Counted from the stretch's first letter, positions 18,728 through 27,294 are shown. The stretch: 64,000 nucleotides of DNA from Noviluteimonas sp052115395 (GCA_052115395.1 JBFRGO010000001.1); one strand, 5' to 3'. The notes: generated by a model not told the origin, from the sequence alone. Program-made: numbers and translations.

Positions 18728-19389
18728 GCCGACGTCTCGACGACCTGCTGCAGAACAACCGCGAATGGGCCGAACAGGTCCGCCGCGAAGACCCCGGCTT
18801 CTTCAAGCGCCTGTCCAGCCAGCAATCGCCCAAGTACCTGTGGATCGGCTGTTCGGATTCGCGCGTGCCGGCCAACCAGATCATGCGGCTGGATCCGGGC
18901 GAAGTCTTCGTCCACCGCAACATCGCCAACGTCGTGGTGCATGCCGACCTCAACTGCCTGTCGGTCATCCAGTTCGCGGTCGACCTGCTGAAGGTCGAGC
19001 ACATCCTGGTCACCGGGCACTACGGCTGCAGCGGCGTGCACGCGAGCATGACCGGCAAGCGCGTGGGCCTGGCGGACAACTGGCTGCGCCATGTCGGCGA
19101 TGTCGCGAACAAGCACGCGGCCTTGCTGGAGGAAGTGGACACCGAGTCGATGCGCCACGCCCGCCTGTGCGAACTCAACGTGATCGAACAAGTGGTCAAC
19201 GTGTGCCAGACCACGATCGTGCAGGACGCCTGGGCGCGCGGGCAGACGCTCAGCGTGCACGGCTGGTGCTACTCGCTGCTGGATGGACGCGTCAACGATC
19301 TCGGGCTGGGCGTGTCGTCCGCAGACGAGTTGCAGGCCTCCTACGATGCGGCGATCGAACGCACGCGCAAGTCGAAGGTCCGCGAATGA
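18724..19389 (+). CDS. can: Beta-class carbonic anhydrase
   Basis: A 221-residue zinc enzyme that interconverts CO2 and bicarbonate, the same size as E. coli Can. The zinc ligands C43, H99 and C102 and the D45-R47 dyad are seen in CSDSRVPAN and HYGCSGV. GTG 18724 is chosen because it overlaps the preceding stop in a GTGA quartet and begins the family-like sequence SRRLDDLLQNN. It is coupled by 4-base overlaps to genes on both sides, inside a kynurenine-catabolism run in which CO2 is released at the ACMS decarboxylase step. Confidence 0.95.
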   Translation: MSRRLDDLLQNNREWAEQVRREDPGFFKRLSSQQSPKYLWIGCSDSRVPANQIMRLDPGEVFVHRNIANVVVHADLNCLSVIQFAVDLLKVEHILVTGHYGCSGVHASMTGKRVGLADNWLRHVGDVANKHAALLEEVDTESMRHARLCELNVIEQVVNVCQTTIVQDAWARGQTLSVHGWCYSLLDGRVNDLGLGVSSADELQASYDAAIERTRKSKVRE

Positions 19390-19820
19390 GCGACGTCATC
19401 CAGGCCAGCTCCGCGCCCAAACCCGTCGGCGTGTATCCGCACGCGCGCCGCGTCGGCGACCTGCTGTTCCTCTCGGGGATCGGCCCGCGCGACCCGGCGA
19501 CCAACGAGATTTCCGGCAACGAGTATTTCGCCGATGGCCGCCTGCGCAAATACGACATCGAAGCGCAGGCGCGCGCGGTGTTCGCCAACGTGCGCGCGGT
19601 GCTCACCGAAAGCGGGGCGCGCTGGGAAGATCTCGTCGACGTGACCGTCTATCTCACCGACATGGCGCGCGACTTCAAAGCCTACAACGCCGTGTGGGCC
19701 GAACATTTCGCCGATCCGGCGTCCGCGCCCTGCCGCACGACGCTCGGCATCACCGCGCTGCCCACGCCGATCGCGATCGAACTCAAGTGCGTCGCCGCGT
19801 TGCGCCGCGCGGAGGATTGA
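19386..19820 (+). CDS. nbaF: RidA-family protein, probable 2-aminomuconate deaminase
   Basis: A 144-residue protein of the RidA/YjgF fold. It begins MSDVIQASSAPKPVGVYPHARRVG, and the sequence FLSGIGPRDPATNEISGNEY followed by a TVYLTDMARDFKAYN segment fits the 2-aminomuconate deaminase branch better than generic RidA. The reaction would hydrolyse 2-aminomuconate to a 2-oxo acid plus ammonia. ATG 19386 overlaps the carbonic anhydrase stop (ATGA). It lies 2 bases before the dioxygenase gene. The enzyme assignment rests on context; a general enamine deaminase remains possible. Confidence 0.82.
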   Translation: MSDVIQASSAPKPVGVYPHARRVGDLLFLSGIGPRDPATNEISGNEYFADGRLRKYDIEAQARAVFANVRAVLTESGARWEDLVDVTVYLTDMARDFKAYNAVWAEHFADPASAPCRTTLGITALPTPIAIELKCVAALRRAED

Positions 19821-19822
19821 CC

Positions 19823-20353
19823 ATGTTGCCCGCACCGCTCGACCTGCAAGCCTGGATCGAGGAACACCGCCACCTGCTCAAGCCGCCGGTCGGCAACAAG
19901 TGCGTGTACGACGGCGATTTCATCGTCATGGTCGTCGGCGGGCCGAATGCGCGCACCGATTACCACTGGGACGAAGGCGCCGAGTGGTTCTACCAACTCG
20001 AAGGCGAAATGGTGCTGCGCATCCAGGAGGACGGCGCCGTGCGCGACATCCCGATCCGCGCCGGCCAGACCTTCCTCTTGCCACCGCGCGTGCCGCACTC
20101 GCCGCAGCGCATGCCCGATTCGGTCGGCCTGGTCATCGAACGCAAGCGCCTGCCGCACGAACTGGACGGCCTGCTGTGGTTCTGCGAGCAGTGCAACGCG
20201 AAGTTGTACGAGGAGTTCTTCAAGCTCGGGAATATCGAGCTGGACTTCCCGCCGGTGTTCGATCGCTTCTATTCCTCGCGCGAACACCGCACCTGCAAGC
20301 AGTGCGGGCACCTGAATCCGGCGCCCGACCGCTACGTGATGCCCGACACCTGA
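19823..20353 (+). CDS. nbaC: 3-Hydroxyanthranilate 3,4-dioxygenase
   Basis: A 176-residue cupin dioxygenase that opens the ring of 3-hydroxyanthranilate to give 2-amino-3-carboxymuconate semialdehyde. Iron ligands are H48, E54 and H92 in DYHWDEGAEWFYQ and RVPHSPQRM. The bacterial rubredoxin-like metal site is complete (C121, C124, C158 and C161). It ends the plus-strand run, 7 bases from a convergent gene. Confidence 0.96.
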   Translation: MLPAPLDLQAWIEEHRHLLKPPVGNKCVYDGDFIVMVVGGPNARTDYHWDEGAEWFYQLEGEMVLRIQEDGAVRDIPIRAGQTFLLPPRVPHSPQRMPDSVGLVIERKRLPHELDGLLWFCEQCNAKLYEEFFKLGNIELDFPPVFDRFYSSREHRTCKQCGHLNPAPDRYVMPDT

Positions 20354-20360
20354 GCGGGCG

Positions 20361-21218
20361 TCAGGGCGCGCAGATCTCGCGCCACATCGCGTAGGCCACG
20401 CCGCCCCCGACGATGTACAAGCCGAGCAGCAGCGCGATGTACAGCGGCACGAGCAGCACCACGGCCAGCCACGCGGCGACCAGCTTCGCGACCAGGCCGA
20501 GGATGGCGGCGACGATCAGGAAGACGATCAGCAGCACGATGCCCAGGAGAAACCAGGCGATCAGCAGCACGATCATCGACGGGATGTTCTTCAGCGTCCC
20601 CGTCAGGCCATCGACGAAGGATGCGACCACCCGCTGCCGCCCGATCGCCACCTGCCCGTAGCCGATGACCCAGCACCCGGCGATGATGGGCACGCAGATG
20701 CAGGCAACGGCGAACGCGCGCAGCAGCCCCGGCGGGACCTCGGCGTGCGGCGCCATCGGAACGTGCGTGGTCGCCGCCGTCCACATGTCCGCATAGAGCG
20801 CACGCCCATCCGCGCCCGCGGCCAGGACGACCAAGCCGAAGGCGCACGCATACACGCCCCACAGCAGCAACGAAAATCCGATGACGGGCTTCCACACGCC
20901 GGTGCGATACGGCGCGAAGATCGCACGCGCCCGCGTCGGCTGGCCGGTTTCGATCGCGTGGATCACCTGCAGGAAGCCGGCGAAGATCGGCGAGAGCGCC
21001 AGGCCGAACAGGATCGACAGCACCATCGCGACGATGAACATCGCCGGGTTGTTGGGGAACAGGAACTGCAGCGCCGTCGTGAACAGACTCGGCACGAGCC
21101 CGCACACCAGCACCAGCGCCGCGGCCAACAGCAATGTGCGTGGATTGCGCCCACCCAGATTGATGGCGTCGCGCAGCCACCGGATGCCGGCGAGCGGCGA
21201 AGTCATGCGTGTTGCCAT
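20361..21218 (-). CDS. Multi-pass membrane protein (BPSS1780-like)
   Basis: A 285-residue inner-membrane protein with about six to eight hydrophobic helices. The pattern (GIRWLRDAINLGGRNPRTLL, then SILFGLALSPIFAGFLQVIHAIETGQ and long hydrophobic C-terminal helices) resembles the BPSS1780 family of unknown function. ATG 21218 is preferred for an AGGGG about ten bases upstream; a frame extending a further 45 residues is also open. Confidence 0.75.
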   Translation of the reverse strand: MATRMTSPLAGIRWLRDAINLGGRNPRTLLLAAALVLVCGLVPSLFTTALQFLFPNNPAMFIVAMVLSILFGLALSPIFAGFLQVIHAIETGQPTRARAIFAPYRTGVWKPVIGFSLLLWGVYACAFGLVVLAAGADGRALYADMWTAATTHVPMAPHAEVPPGLLRAFAVACICVPIIAGCWVIGYGQVAIGRQRVVASFVDGLTGTLKNIPSMIVLLIAWFLLGIVLLIVFLIVAAILGLVAKLVAAWLAVVLLVPLYIALLLGLYIVGGGVAYAMWREICAP

Positions 21219-21279
21219 CGATGCAGCCCCTATCCCCTTGTTCCGCCGATTGGGCCACGGCCCGGCATCGGCGCGCAAG

Positions 21280-21804
21280 CTATTGCACGAACGCGACCTC
21301 CATCGCGTCGGCGGTGCGCGTGGCGCGCACCTGCAACACCTTGCGCTGTCCACCGGCGGCGGCGATCAGCTGCCCCTCGCCCGCCTGGCGCACGACGATG
21401 GTCACCTGCCCCGCGGGATCGTGGCTGATGGCGATCATCTCCGGTGCGCTCGTCGACCAATCGCCGGTGAGATCGGTGCGCGTGCCGTCCTCGCCGATCT
21501 CCTGCAACTTGGCGTGCGTGGTGTATTCCCTGCCCGGCTGCGCGAACTCGAAGGTCGGCGGCGACACCCAGCGATCGCCGAGGAAACTGCCGCGCATCAG
21601 GTCGGGGTCGATCTTGAAGGCGACGACCATGCGTTGTTTCGGTTGCGCCGGAACTCGCGATGCCTCGCTCGGCGCGCTCGGCGCTTCAACGGTCGCCTGC
21701 CGGACCGGTACGACCTCCGGAACGCGCGCATGCCGCGCGTTCCACAGGGCGTACGCCGCCACCAAAAGCACCACCCCGACGATCACCCGACCCGCGTTGC
21801 GCAT
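21280..21804 (-). CDS. Membrane-anchored periplasmic protein, unknown
   Basis: A 174-residue protein with one N-terminal membrane anchor (about 5-22), a Pro/Ala-rich linker (about 30-58) and a periplasmic domain containing VVAFKIDPDLMRGSFLGDRWVSPP. I do not recognise a family. Its start lies 12 bases after the stop of the giant di-haem protein gene on the same strand, so the two are probably co-transcribed and may act together. Confidence 0.75.
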   Translation of the reverse strand: MRNAGRVIVGVVLLVAAYALWNARHARVPEVVPVRQATVEAPSAPSEASRVPAQPKQRMVVAFKIDPDLMRGSFLGDRWVSPPTFEFAQPGREYTTHAKLQEIGEDGTRTDLTGDWSTSAPEMIAISHDPAGQVTIVVRQAGEGQLIAAAGGQRKVLQVRATRTADAMEVAFVQ

Positions 21805-21816
21805 CGCGTCCTCGCG

Positions 21817-24800
21817 CTACTGGTCGAAGATGTCGTTGTTCACGCCAGGCGTCGGCACGCGCTGCACGTTGAGGAACGCGGGCACGCGGTTGGCATGGCC
21901 CGCCGCGCCCGTCGGGGCCAGGCGGCGGAAGCAGATCGCCAGGCCGCAGGCACTGGTCGCGCCCGACTGCGTGATGATCCGCGAGCGCCCGCCGGTGTTG
22001 TCCGGTGCGCGGCCATCGACCGGGACGAACAGCTCGGGCCGGTCGAACGGCGCCTGCTCGTGCGCGACGCGCTCGTCGGTCAACGACAGCAGGAAGGCGG
22101 CCATCGCATTGCGCTCGTTCGGGCTCAGCACGATCGGGACTTCGTGGTCCAGGTCGACGATGTGCGCGTCCTTGTCCGGCGCATTGGTCACCGGGAAATC
22201 GCCGCCGTGCGCATAGAAGTTGATCACCTGGCGGAACGTCACCTTGCCGCCGTTGTGGAAGTACGGGCCGGTCAGTTCGATGTTGCGCAACGAAGGCACC
22301 TTCACCCCGCCATTGCCGCCGATGCGATTGACGTTGGGGAAGGTCCCCGCCAACGCACCGTCGGCCGCATTGGTCTGCTGGTTGAGGCGCGCGCGCGGAT
22401 TGAACGGACCGCGCACGTCCAGGAAACCATCCTGCAACGGCACCGTGGTGACGGTGTTGAGCCCGTTGTCGACCTCGTCGAACACCGGATGCGCCTTGCC
22501 CATCATGAAGGGCGGAATCCACGGCCACAGCGTGCCCGGCAGGCGCGGCACCATCACGCGCGAGCTGAAGCCCGGGTTGATGTTCTGGTCCTGCGCCGTG
22601 CGCGCGAACAAGCCGCCGGTCGTGCAACGCGGCGAGCAATCGGCGGTCGCATTCGGATTGAAGGTCGGCAGGCGCGTGCCGGGAATCATGTCCGGGCCAC
22701 CGAGGTTCTTCAATTGCAACGCGATCAGGGACAGCGGCCAACCCCAGGGGTCGTTGCCGCCGCGCAGCGCGTCTTCGTCGCTCGGCCGCACGCCGATGTT
22801 GTACATCCCCGTATCGAAGAACGCCGCACCCGCCGGCCGCGATTGGCCATTGGCATCCAGGCCGAAGCGCGGGCTGATGAAATCGCGACGCAGCGCATTG
22901 CCCGCATTCCCGTTGACCAGCGATTCGAGCAGGAAGCCGGAGACCAACCGCGGCATGCCCATCGGGCGCCGTGCGAGCTTGGTGCCGGGCGTGGAGAACT
23001 CAGGAACGAAGTCCTGCATCGTCAGGCGGCTCGTGCTCAGCCAACTGTTCGAACTCATCAGTCCGCCGGCATGGCAGTTGCCGCAGCGCGCGTTCTGGAA
23101 ATTCGGATTGCGGCCACTGAGGTTGGTGCCGAAGAAAATGTCGACGCCACGCAGGCGGTCGTCGCGCGGATCGGCGGGCACCGCGCGCGTGAACCCTTCG
23201 GTCACCGTGACGCACGGTTGGCGGCCGCCGGTGTTGACGCAATTGGACATGTTCTGCGTGAACGCCACGAAGGCCTGCGGATTGCGGTCGAGGAAGCGAT
23301 CGAACGGCGTGTCGTCGGAGATCAGGATCTCGATGTAGGCCTGCATCGCCAATCCGGCGAACAGCGGGAAATTCGCCTCCATCTGGCTGAACTGCATGCG
23401 GTTGGTCGGCGCCGACGCACCGGCGGCGACGGCGAGCACGAAGCCGTCGAAGGGATCGCATCCGGCCGGCGTCACCACGCCGTTGTTCGCGCTGGTGCAT
23501 CGACGCACCGTTCCGTTCAAGTGTTGCGCGTTGTTCTGCCACAAGGCCGGGAAGAACGCGCCCTGCACCAATTCGCGATACGTGGTGCACAGGCCCGGAC
23601 GTCCTACGGCCGTCGCACGCCCGAGCGTGGCGCAGCGCGAACCGCCCTGGTTGGAGAATGGCCCGAGGACGCTGTCGCTGGGCGAGACGAGTTGATTGGC
23701 CAACGGCGTGACATTGGGAAGCGCGGCGGTGCCGTTGCCCTGCAGCAGCTTCTTGCCGATCTTCGGCCAACTGCGGCCGCGATAGGACATCTCGAAATCC
23801 GACAACGCGGGCCCGACGATCTGCGAGGCGACCGACGAGAAGCGGATCAGTTGGCGCGTGGGTTGCAGGGTGCCGCCGGAATCGACGAACACATGCGACT
23901 GCGGATCGGCTGCGCCGAACACGCTGCCGCCGTTGAAGTCGTGGCTTGCGCGGCCATCCCAGAAATTGTCGTAGTAGAACGCCGCATTGATCATCGACGG
24001 CGTATTGCGCGGCTCCACGCGCCGCTTGTTGCGATACAGCGGAATCTCGTCGGTGATGACCGTGCCGATTTCCGGAAGCAATGCGCTGACGCCGTTGTTC
24101 GCCGCGGCGAAGGACGCGGTGCCCGGCACCTGGATGTCGGTGAAGCCGCGCAGGCGCACGCCCATCGAACCGATGATGTCGTTGGTGTCGCGCAGGTTGT
24201 TGCGCGGGTTGATCAGCGGTTCGCCGGGAATGCCCTGGTTGGCCAGGCGATGCGTCGGCCAGTCGACCGTGGCCAGGTCGCGGTTGACGTCCTGGTCGGC
24301 CGCGGTTTCGTCGGTATCCAGGTGGCGGTTGCGGAAGATTTCCAGGCGCGTGTCGCCGCCCAGGTGATTGGGGTTGATCGAATTGCGGATGCGGTTGTCG
24401 GTGCCTGCGTTGAAATGGCACGAACCGCAGGCCTGCACGCCGTCGCTGCCCAACTGCATGTCCCAGAACAAGGCTTTGCCCAGCACCGTCGCGATCGCCG
24501 GATTGCGCACGTAATCGCCGGGGTTGGAGGGCGCGAGCAACTGTTGGCGTCCTGCGAGCGCCGAATCGGAATTGACGAGATAGTTCTGCCCGACCGTCGG
24601 TTTGCGCAAGCGCGCGACGATGCCGCGCGGTTGCCCGTTGGCCAGGCGCGAGGGATCGATCAGTCGACCGGTGTTGCCCGCGCAGGCCGCGCGCGTTTCG
24701 GTGAATCCGGCGAGCGGGTCGTTGCCGCACACGCCGGGCTGCGAGTAGCCGTTGGGTTCGCCGGGGTCGCCGCCGTCGTTGCGGATCGGACTGTTGTAAT

Positions 24801-25320
24801 CGAGCACGGGCCGCAGGCCGTTCGGAAGACGCGAGGCGCCCGAGGACACCGGACCGCGGCTGGCGAAACTCGCAACGCCCGGGAAGGCAGGATCGAGAAT
24901 GCGCGTCTGCTCGCCGGTGACCGGGTTGTAGTTGGGTGCGTGGACGATCAGGCGCGGCAGCAGCGCATCGTTGCACGGCGGCAAACCGGTCGTGGGATCG
25001 TAGGTGCAGCCCGGCGGCAGGTAGGAACGTCGACGCGGGACGGTCGCACACCGCGCCGGATAGCCCTGCGCGTTGCCGAGCATCGGTTGCCCCGTGGCAT
25101 CGAGCGGACACGCCGCGATGGCATCGGGCGAATCCAGGATGCGCGAGATCTCTTCCCAGGTCGGCACTTGCTTGAGCGACTGGAAGGGAATCGACGGGCG
25201 GAACGCAAAGTCCGCGGTGATGCCGTTGTCCGGCGTGGTCAATGTGTCGCCGGCAGCCGCGAGCAACGCGCCCGTGCCGCACATCAGGAAGAACGCAACA
25301 ACGCTGCGATGCTTGTCCAT
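21817..25320 (-). CDS. Giant periplasmic di-haem cytochrome c peroxidase/MauG-like protein
   Basis: A 1,167-residue exported protein. ATG 25320 begins a signal peptide (to about residue 29) and is preceded by GAGGAAGG. There are two CxxCH haem sites: CGSCH at 298-302, and CGNCH at 746-750. The C-terminal part (TGPYFHNGGKVTFRQVINFYAHGGDFP, then LSPNERNAMAAFLLSLTDERV) is typical of the cytochrome c peroxidase/MauG superfamily. Ordinary members are 300-700 residues long; this one has long extra N-terminal and inter-haem regions with many cysteines. Its substrate is unknown; peroxide, a protein side chain or a polymer (as for rubber oxygenase RoxA) are all open. Confidence 0.88.
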   Translation of the reverse strand: MDKHRSVVAFFLMCGTGALLAAAGDTLTTPDNGITADFAFRPSIPFQSLKQVPTWEEISRILDSPDAIAACPLDATGQPMLGNAQGYPARCATVPRRRSYLPPGCTYDPTTGLPPCNDALLPRLIVHAPNYNPVTGEQTRILDPAFPGVASFASRGPVSSGASRLPNGLRPVLDYNSPIRNDGGDPGEPNGYSQPGVCGNDPLAGFTETRAACAGNTGRLIDPSRLANGQPRGIVARLRKPTVGQNYLVNSDSALAGRQQLLAPSNPGDYVRNPAIATVLGKALFWDMQLGSDGVQACGSCHFNAGTDNRIRNSINPNHLGGDTRLEIFRNRHLDTDETAADQDVNRDLATVDWPTHRLANQGIPGEPLINPRNNLRDTNDIIGSMGVRLRGFTDIQVPGTASFAAANNGVSALLPEIGTVITDEIPLYRNKRRVEPRNTPSMINAAFYYDNFWDGRASHDFNGGSVFGAADPQSHVFVDSGGTLQPTRQLIRFSSVASQIVGPALSDFEMSYRGRSWPKIGKKLLQGNGTAALPNVTPLANQLVSPSDSVLGPFSNQGGSRCATLGRATAVGRPGLCTTYRELVQGAFFPALWQNNAQHLNGTVRRCTSANNGVVTPAGCDPFDGFVLAVAAGASAPTNRMQFSQMEANFPLFAGLAMQAYIEILISDDTPFDRFLDRNPQAFVAFTQNMSNCVNTGGRQPCVTVTEGFTRAVPADPRDDRLRGVDIFFGTNLSGRNPNFQNARCGNCHAGGLMSSNSWLSTSRLTMQDFVPEFSTPGTKLARRPMGMPRLVSGFLLESLVNGNAGNALRRDFISPRFGLDANGQSRPAGAAFFDTGMYNIGVRPSDEDALRGGNDPWGWPLSLIALQLKNLGGPDMIPGTRLPTFNPNATADCSPRCTTGGLFARTAQDQNINPGFSSRVMVPRLPGTLWPWIPPFMMGKAHPVFDEVDNGLNTVTTVPLQDGFLDVRGPFNPRARLNQQTNAADGALAGTFPNVNRIGGNGGVKVPSLRNIELTGPYFHNGGKVTFRQVINFYAHGGDFPVTNAPDKDAHIVDLDHEVPIVLSPNERNAMAAFLLSLTDERVAHEQAPFDRPELFVPVDGRAPDNTGGRSRIITQSGATSACGLAICFRRLAPTGAAGHANRVPAFLNVQRVPTPGVNNDIFDQ

Positions 25321-25403
25321 GTCCCTTCCTCGCGCCATTCAGCGGCCGAATGGACTCGCGGCCACAACTGTCCTGGCGTCTCGGGCGCATCCTGTGCGCC
25401 GAC

Positions 25404-25426
25404 GCGTTAGCGTCGTGTGCTAACGC
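25404..25426. repeat. 8-bp inverted repeat upstream of the di-haem protein gene
   Basis: GCGTTAGC (25404-25411) and GCTAACGC (25419-25426) form a perfect inverted repeat with a 7-base spacer, about 84 bases upstream of the di-haem protein start. It has the shape of a dimeric regulator's site. No T tract follows on either strand. Confidence 0.4.
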
Positions 25427-25495
25427 ACGGTGATGCGCGTGTGTCCGTCATGTTCAACGAGGGGCCCCGGGCACCCCGGACAGCAGAGCCGCGGG

Positions 25496-25516
25496 AAAAG
25501 GGGAAGGGTTTTCCCC
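25496..25516 (-). terminator. Probable terminator after the DUF4760-like gene
   Basis: On the minus strand GGGGAA (25511-25516) and TTCCCC (25500-25505) form a stem with loop AACCC, followed by TTTT (25496-25499). It lies 24 bases beyond the stop codon at 25540. The stem is short. Confidence 0.55.
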
Positions 25517-25539
25517 CATCGCAGACCTGAATGCGCGAA

Positions 25540-26064
25540 TCAACGACGTGGCGGCATCCAGTCGGCATGGCGGATGTAGGCCGGCGTGCGCTCGTCCTTG
25601 TAACGCTCGCACTTTTGCGCAAGCCAATCGAACCACTCGGCCCACGAGGGCTGCTGCTGGAGTTCGCGGGTGTGGATCAACCATGGCCCGAGCTTGCGCC
25701 ACATCACCACGATGATGCCGCCCGCCAGTTCCACCACCAGGCGGAACGGCACGATGCGTTTGTAGACCAGCACGCCGAGGGTCTCGAACGTCGTGCAGAC
25801 CAGCACGCCCGCGTATTCGGCTTCGAACCCGCCCTCGCGCAGGCGCTCGACCGACACGCCATCGGGCATCGCCATCAGGATGGTCAGGGCACGCGCGAGT
25901 TCGGCGCTGATGAAGGTACGCATGACTTCGGCGATGGCGGCGTCCTGGCGCTGTCGCTTGTATTCGAAGAACTGCACCAGCGCGAAGATCGTGCCGCCCA
26001 CCACCGTCGCGGCGCCGACGGCCTGCGCGAGGTTGCCGATGTCCTGGAGGTTCATGGCATTCAC
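25540..26064 (-). CDS. Single-pass membrane protein, possibly DUF4760-like
   Basis: A 174-residue protein with an N-terminal membrane helix (about 12-32, VGAATVVGGTIFALVQFF), a charged EYKRQRQDAAIAEVMRTFIS segment and a C-terminal domain with several tryptophans (WAEWFDWLAQKCERYKD). The layout resembles DUF4760-type proteins, a tentative match. No clear ribosome binding site precedes either candidate ATG (26064, or three codons later). It lies downstream of the toxin gene on the same strand. Confidence 0.68.
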   Translation of the reverse strand: MNAMNLQDIGNLAQAVGAATVVGGTIFALVQFFEYKRQRQDAAIAEVMRTFISAELARALTILMAMPDGVSVERLREGGFEAEYAGVLVCTTFETLGVLVYKRIVPFRLVVELAGGIIVVMWRKLGPWLIHTRELQQQPSWAEWFDWLAQKCERYKDERTPAYIRHADWMPPRR

Positions 26065-26114
26065 GAACGCCGGAAACGCCCGCGGGCGGCAATCCCGCCA
26101 AGCTCATCGGTACG

Positions 26115-26525
26115 TCAACGCCAGGGATCGATGAGGTCGATTCCCAGGTCCACGAAATCCCGCGTGTTCCGCGTCACGAGCACCGCGCCGGCCGACAGGC
26201 ACGTCGCCGCGATCATCGCGTCGGCCATCGCGACCGTGCGCCCGCGCAGGTCCTGCGAGGCGGCGATGGTTGCGTAGTCGACGGCCGCGACCTCATCGAA
26301 GGGAAGGATCGTGAAATCCTCTTCCAGCGTCTGCGCCACCGCGGCCTCGAGTTGCTTGCGCTTGCGCCCCGCCGGAAGGCGCGCGATGCCGTACAGCAAC
26401 TCGGCGACGGTCACCGCCGTCACGGCCAGCGAATCCGGTGCTTGCGCATCGACCCAACGCAGCACGCGCTCGTCCGGGGTTGCGCGCATCAATTCGGAAA
26501 CGACGTTCGTGTCGAGGGCGATCAT
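26115..26525 (-). CDS. PIN-domain toxin (VapC/FitB family)
   Basis: A 136-residue PIN-domain ribonuclease, expected to cleave RNA when free of its antitoxin. The acidic active-site residues D5 (MIALDTNVVSE), E42 (VTVAELLYG) and D102 (AMADAMIAA) are present, with D123 after the TRNTRDF motif. The sequence LLYGIARLPAGRKR is characteristic of the FitB branch. The start overlaps the antitoxin stop by 4 bases, so translation is coupled. Confidence 0.93.
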   Translation of the reverse strand: MIALDTNVVSELMRATPDERVLRWVDAQAPDSLAVTAVTVAELLYGIARLPAGRKRKQLEAAVAQTLEEDFTILPFDEVAAVDYATIAASQDLRGRTVAMADAMIAATCLSAGAVLVTRNTRDFVDLGIDLIDPWR

Positions 26526-26770
26526 GTCCGCAAGCGTGGCGCACGCGCGCGCTCGGTGCGCTTGGGTGTTTCCAGTTCGACGCCGCCCAACTTCGCGAAT
26601 CGGGCATGAATCCGTTGACCCAACCCGCCGCGACTTGCCTGCCTGGTGGTCAGCGCACGCCGCAGGATGGCGCGGGCTTCTTCTTCCATCGAATGCCCGT
26701 TGGCCGCCGCCGACAGGCGCAGACGCGACTTCACGTCGTCGGGCAGGTTCCGAATGGTGAGTGTGCTCAT
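26522..26770 (-). CDS. Ribbon-helix-helix antitoxin (FitA-like)
   Basis: An 82-residue protein with an N-terminal ribbon-helix-helix DNA-binding domain (MSTLTIRNLPDDVKSRLRLSA, residues 1-40, then NGHSMEEEARAILRRAL) and a basic C-terminal tail that would bind the toxin. ATG 26770 is chosen over an upstream start because it begins the RHH strand exactly. Known FitA-type antitoxins repress their own promoter; three 9-base-phased GCAATG repeats lie just upstream. Confidence 0.9.
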   Translation of the reverse strand: MSTLTIRNLPDDVKSRLRLSAAANGHSMEEEARAILRRALTTRQASRGGLGQRIHARFAKLGGVELETPKRTERARAPRLRT

Positions 26771-26786
26771 CGTGGCAACCCCGCAG

Positions 26787-26816
26787 GCAATGATCGCAAT
26801 GCCAGCAATGCTAGCA
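26787..26816. repeat. Three 9-bp-phased GCAATG repeats, candidate antitoxin operator
   Basis: GCAATG occurs at 26787, 26796 and 26805, exactly 9 bases apart, with a partial fourth (GCA) at 26814. The array begins 16 bases upstream of the antitoxin start codon. RHH repressors often bind short phased repeats cooperatively, so an autoregulatory role is likely but inferred. Confidence 0.5.
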
Positions 26817-26903
26817 CACCCTTTCGCCACCTCCCACGCAAGCGCTTGTCCGCTTGTGGCCGCCGCTTCCGTCTTGTTGCGGGAAGACGATCGGAAGGCA
26901 ACG

Positions 26904-27251
26904 ATGGGCACGATCCACACCCTCAACACGCGCAGGACCGCGGTCGATTCGCCGGTCACGGTGACGCCGCACGGGTTCTCCTGCGGCGCGTTGTTCGTCG
27001 CCTGGCAGACGGTGTGTGAGATCCGCGCATGGATGTGCGATCACGTCTGCGCCAACGAAGCCTATCTCGCGTTTTCCGTCGGCGAGCGTTGCATCGTCGT
27101 CGGTGAAACGCGCGCGGGATTCCAGGCACTCGAGGCGGCGATGCGGGCGGCCTTCCCCAACACGGCGAGGTGGCGCGATTGCGTCACGCTGGCACCAGGC
27201 GAGCGAAACGAAACGGTGCTGTTCCGCCGGATTCCCCTGCGCGGGGCGTGA
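26904..27251 (+). CDS. Hypothetical cysteine-containing protein
   Basis: A 115-residue soluble protein. ATG 26904 is chosen because GGAAGG lies six bases before it, although the frame is open further upstream. It contains FSCGALFVAWQTVCEIRAWMCDHVC (four cysteines) and an alpha-beta-looking C-terminal half (VGERCIVVGETRAGFQALEAAM). I do not recognise a family. It is divergent from the antitoxin gene. Confidence 0.6.
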   Translation: MGTIHTLNTRRTAVDSPVTVTPHGFSCGALFVAWQTVCEIRAWMCDHVCANEAYLAFSVGERCIVVGETRAGFQALEAAMRAAFPNTARWRDCVTLAPGERNETVLFRRIPLRGA

Positions 27252-27294
27252 TGCTTCGCAGGAAATAGGCGCGCCAAGCGATTGAATCGATTGG

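Noticed and set aside
20881..25410. A 1,509-codon open frame on the plus strand opposite the di-haem protein
   Set aside because: Same GC-driven shadow effect; the minus strand has a signal peptide, two haem motifs and a good ribosome binding site.
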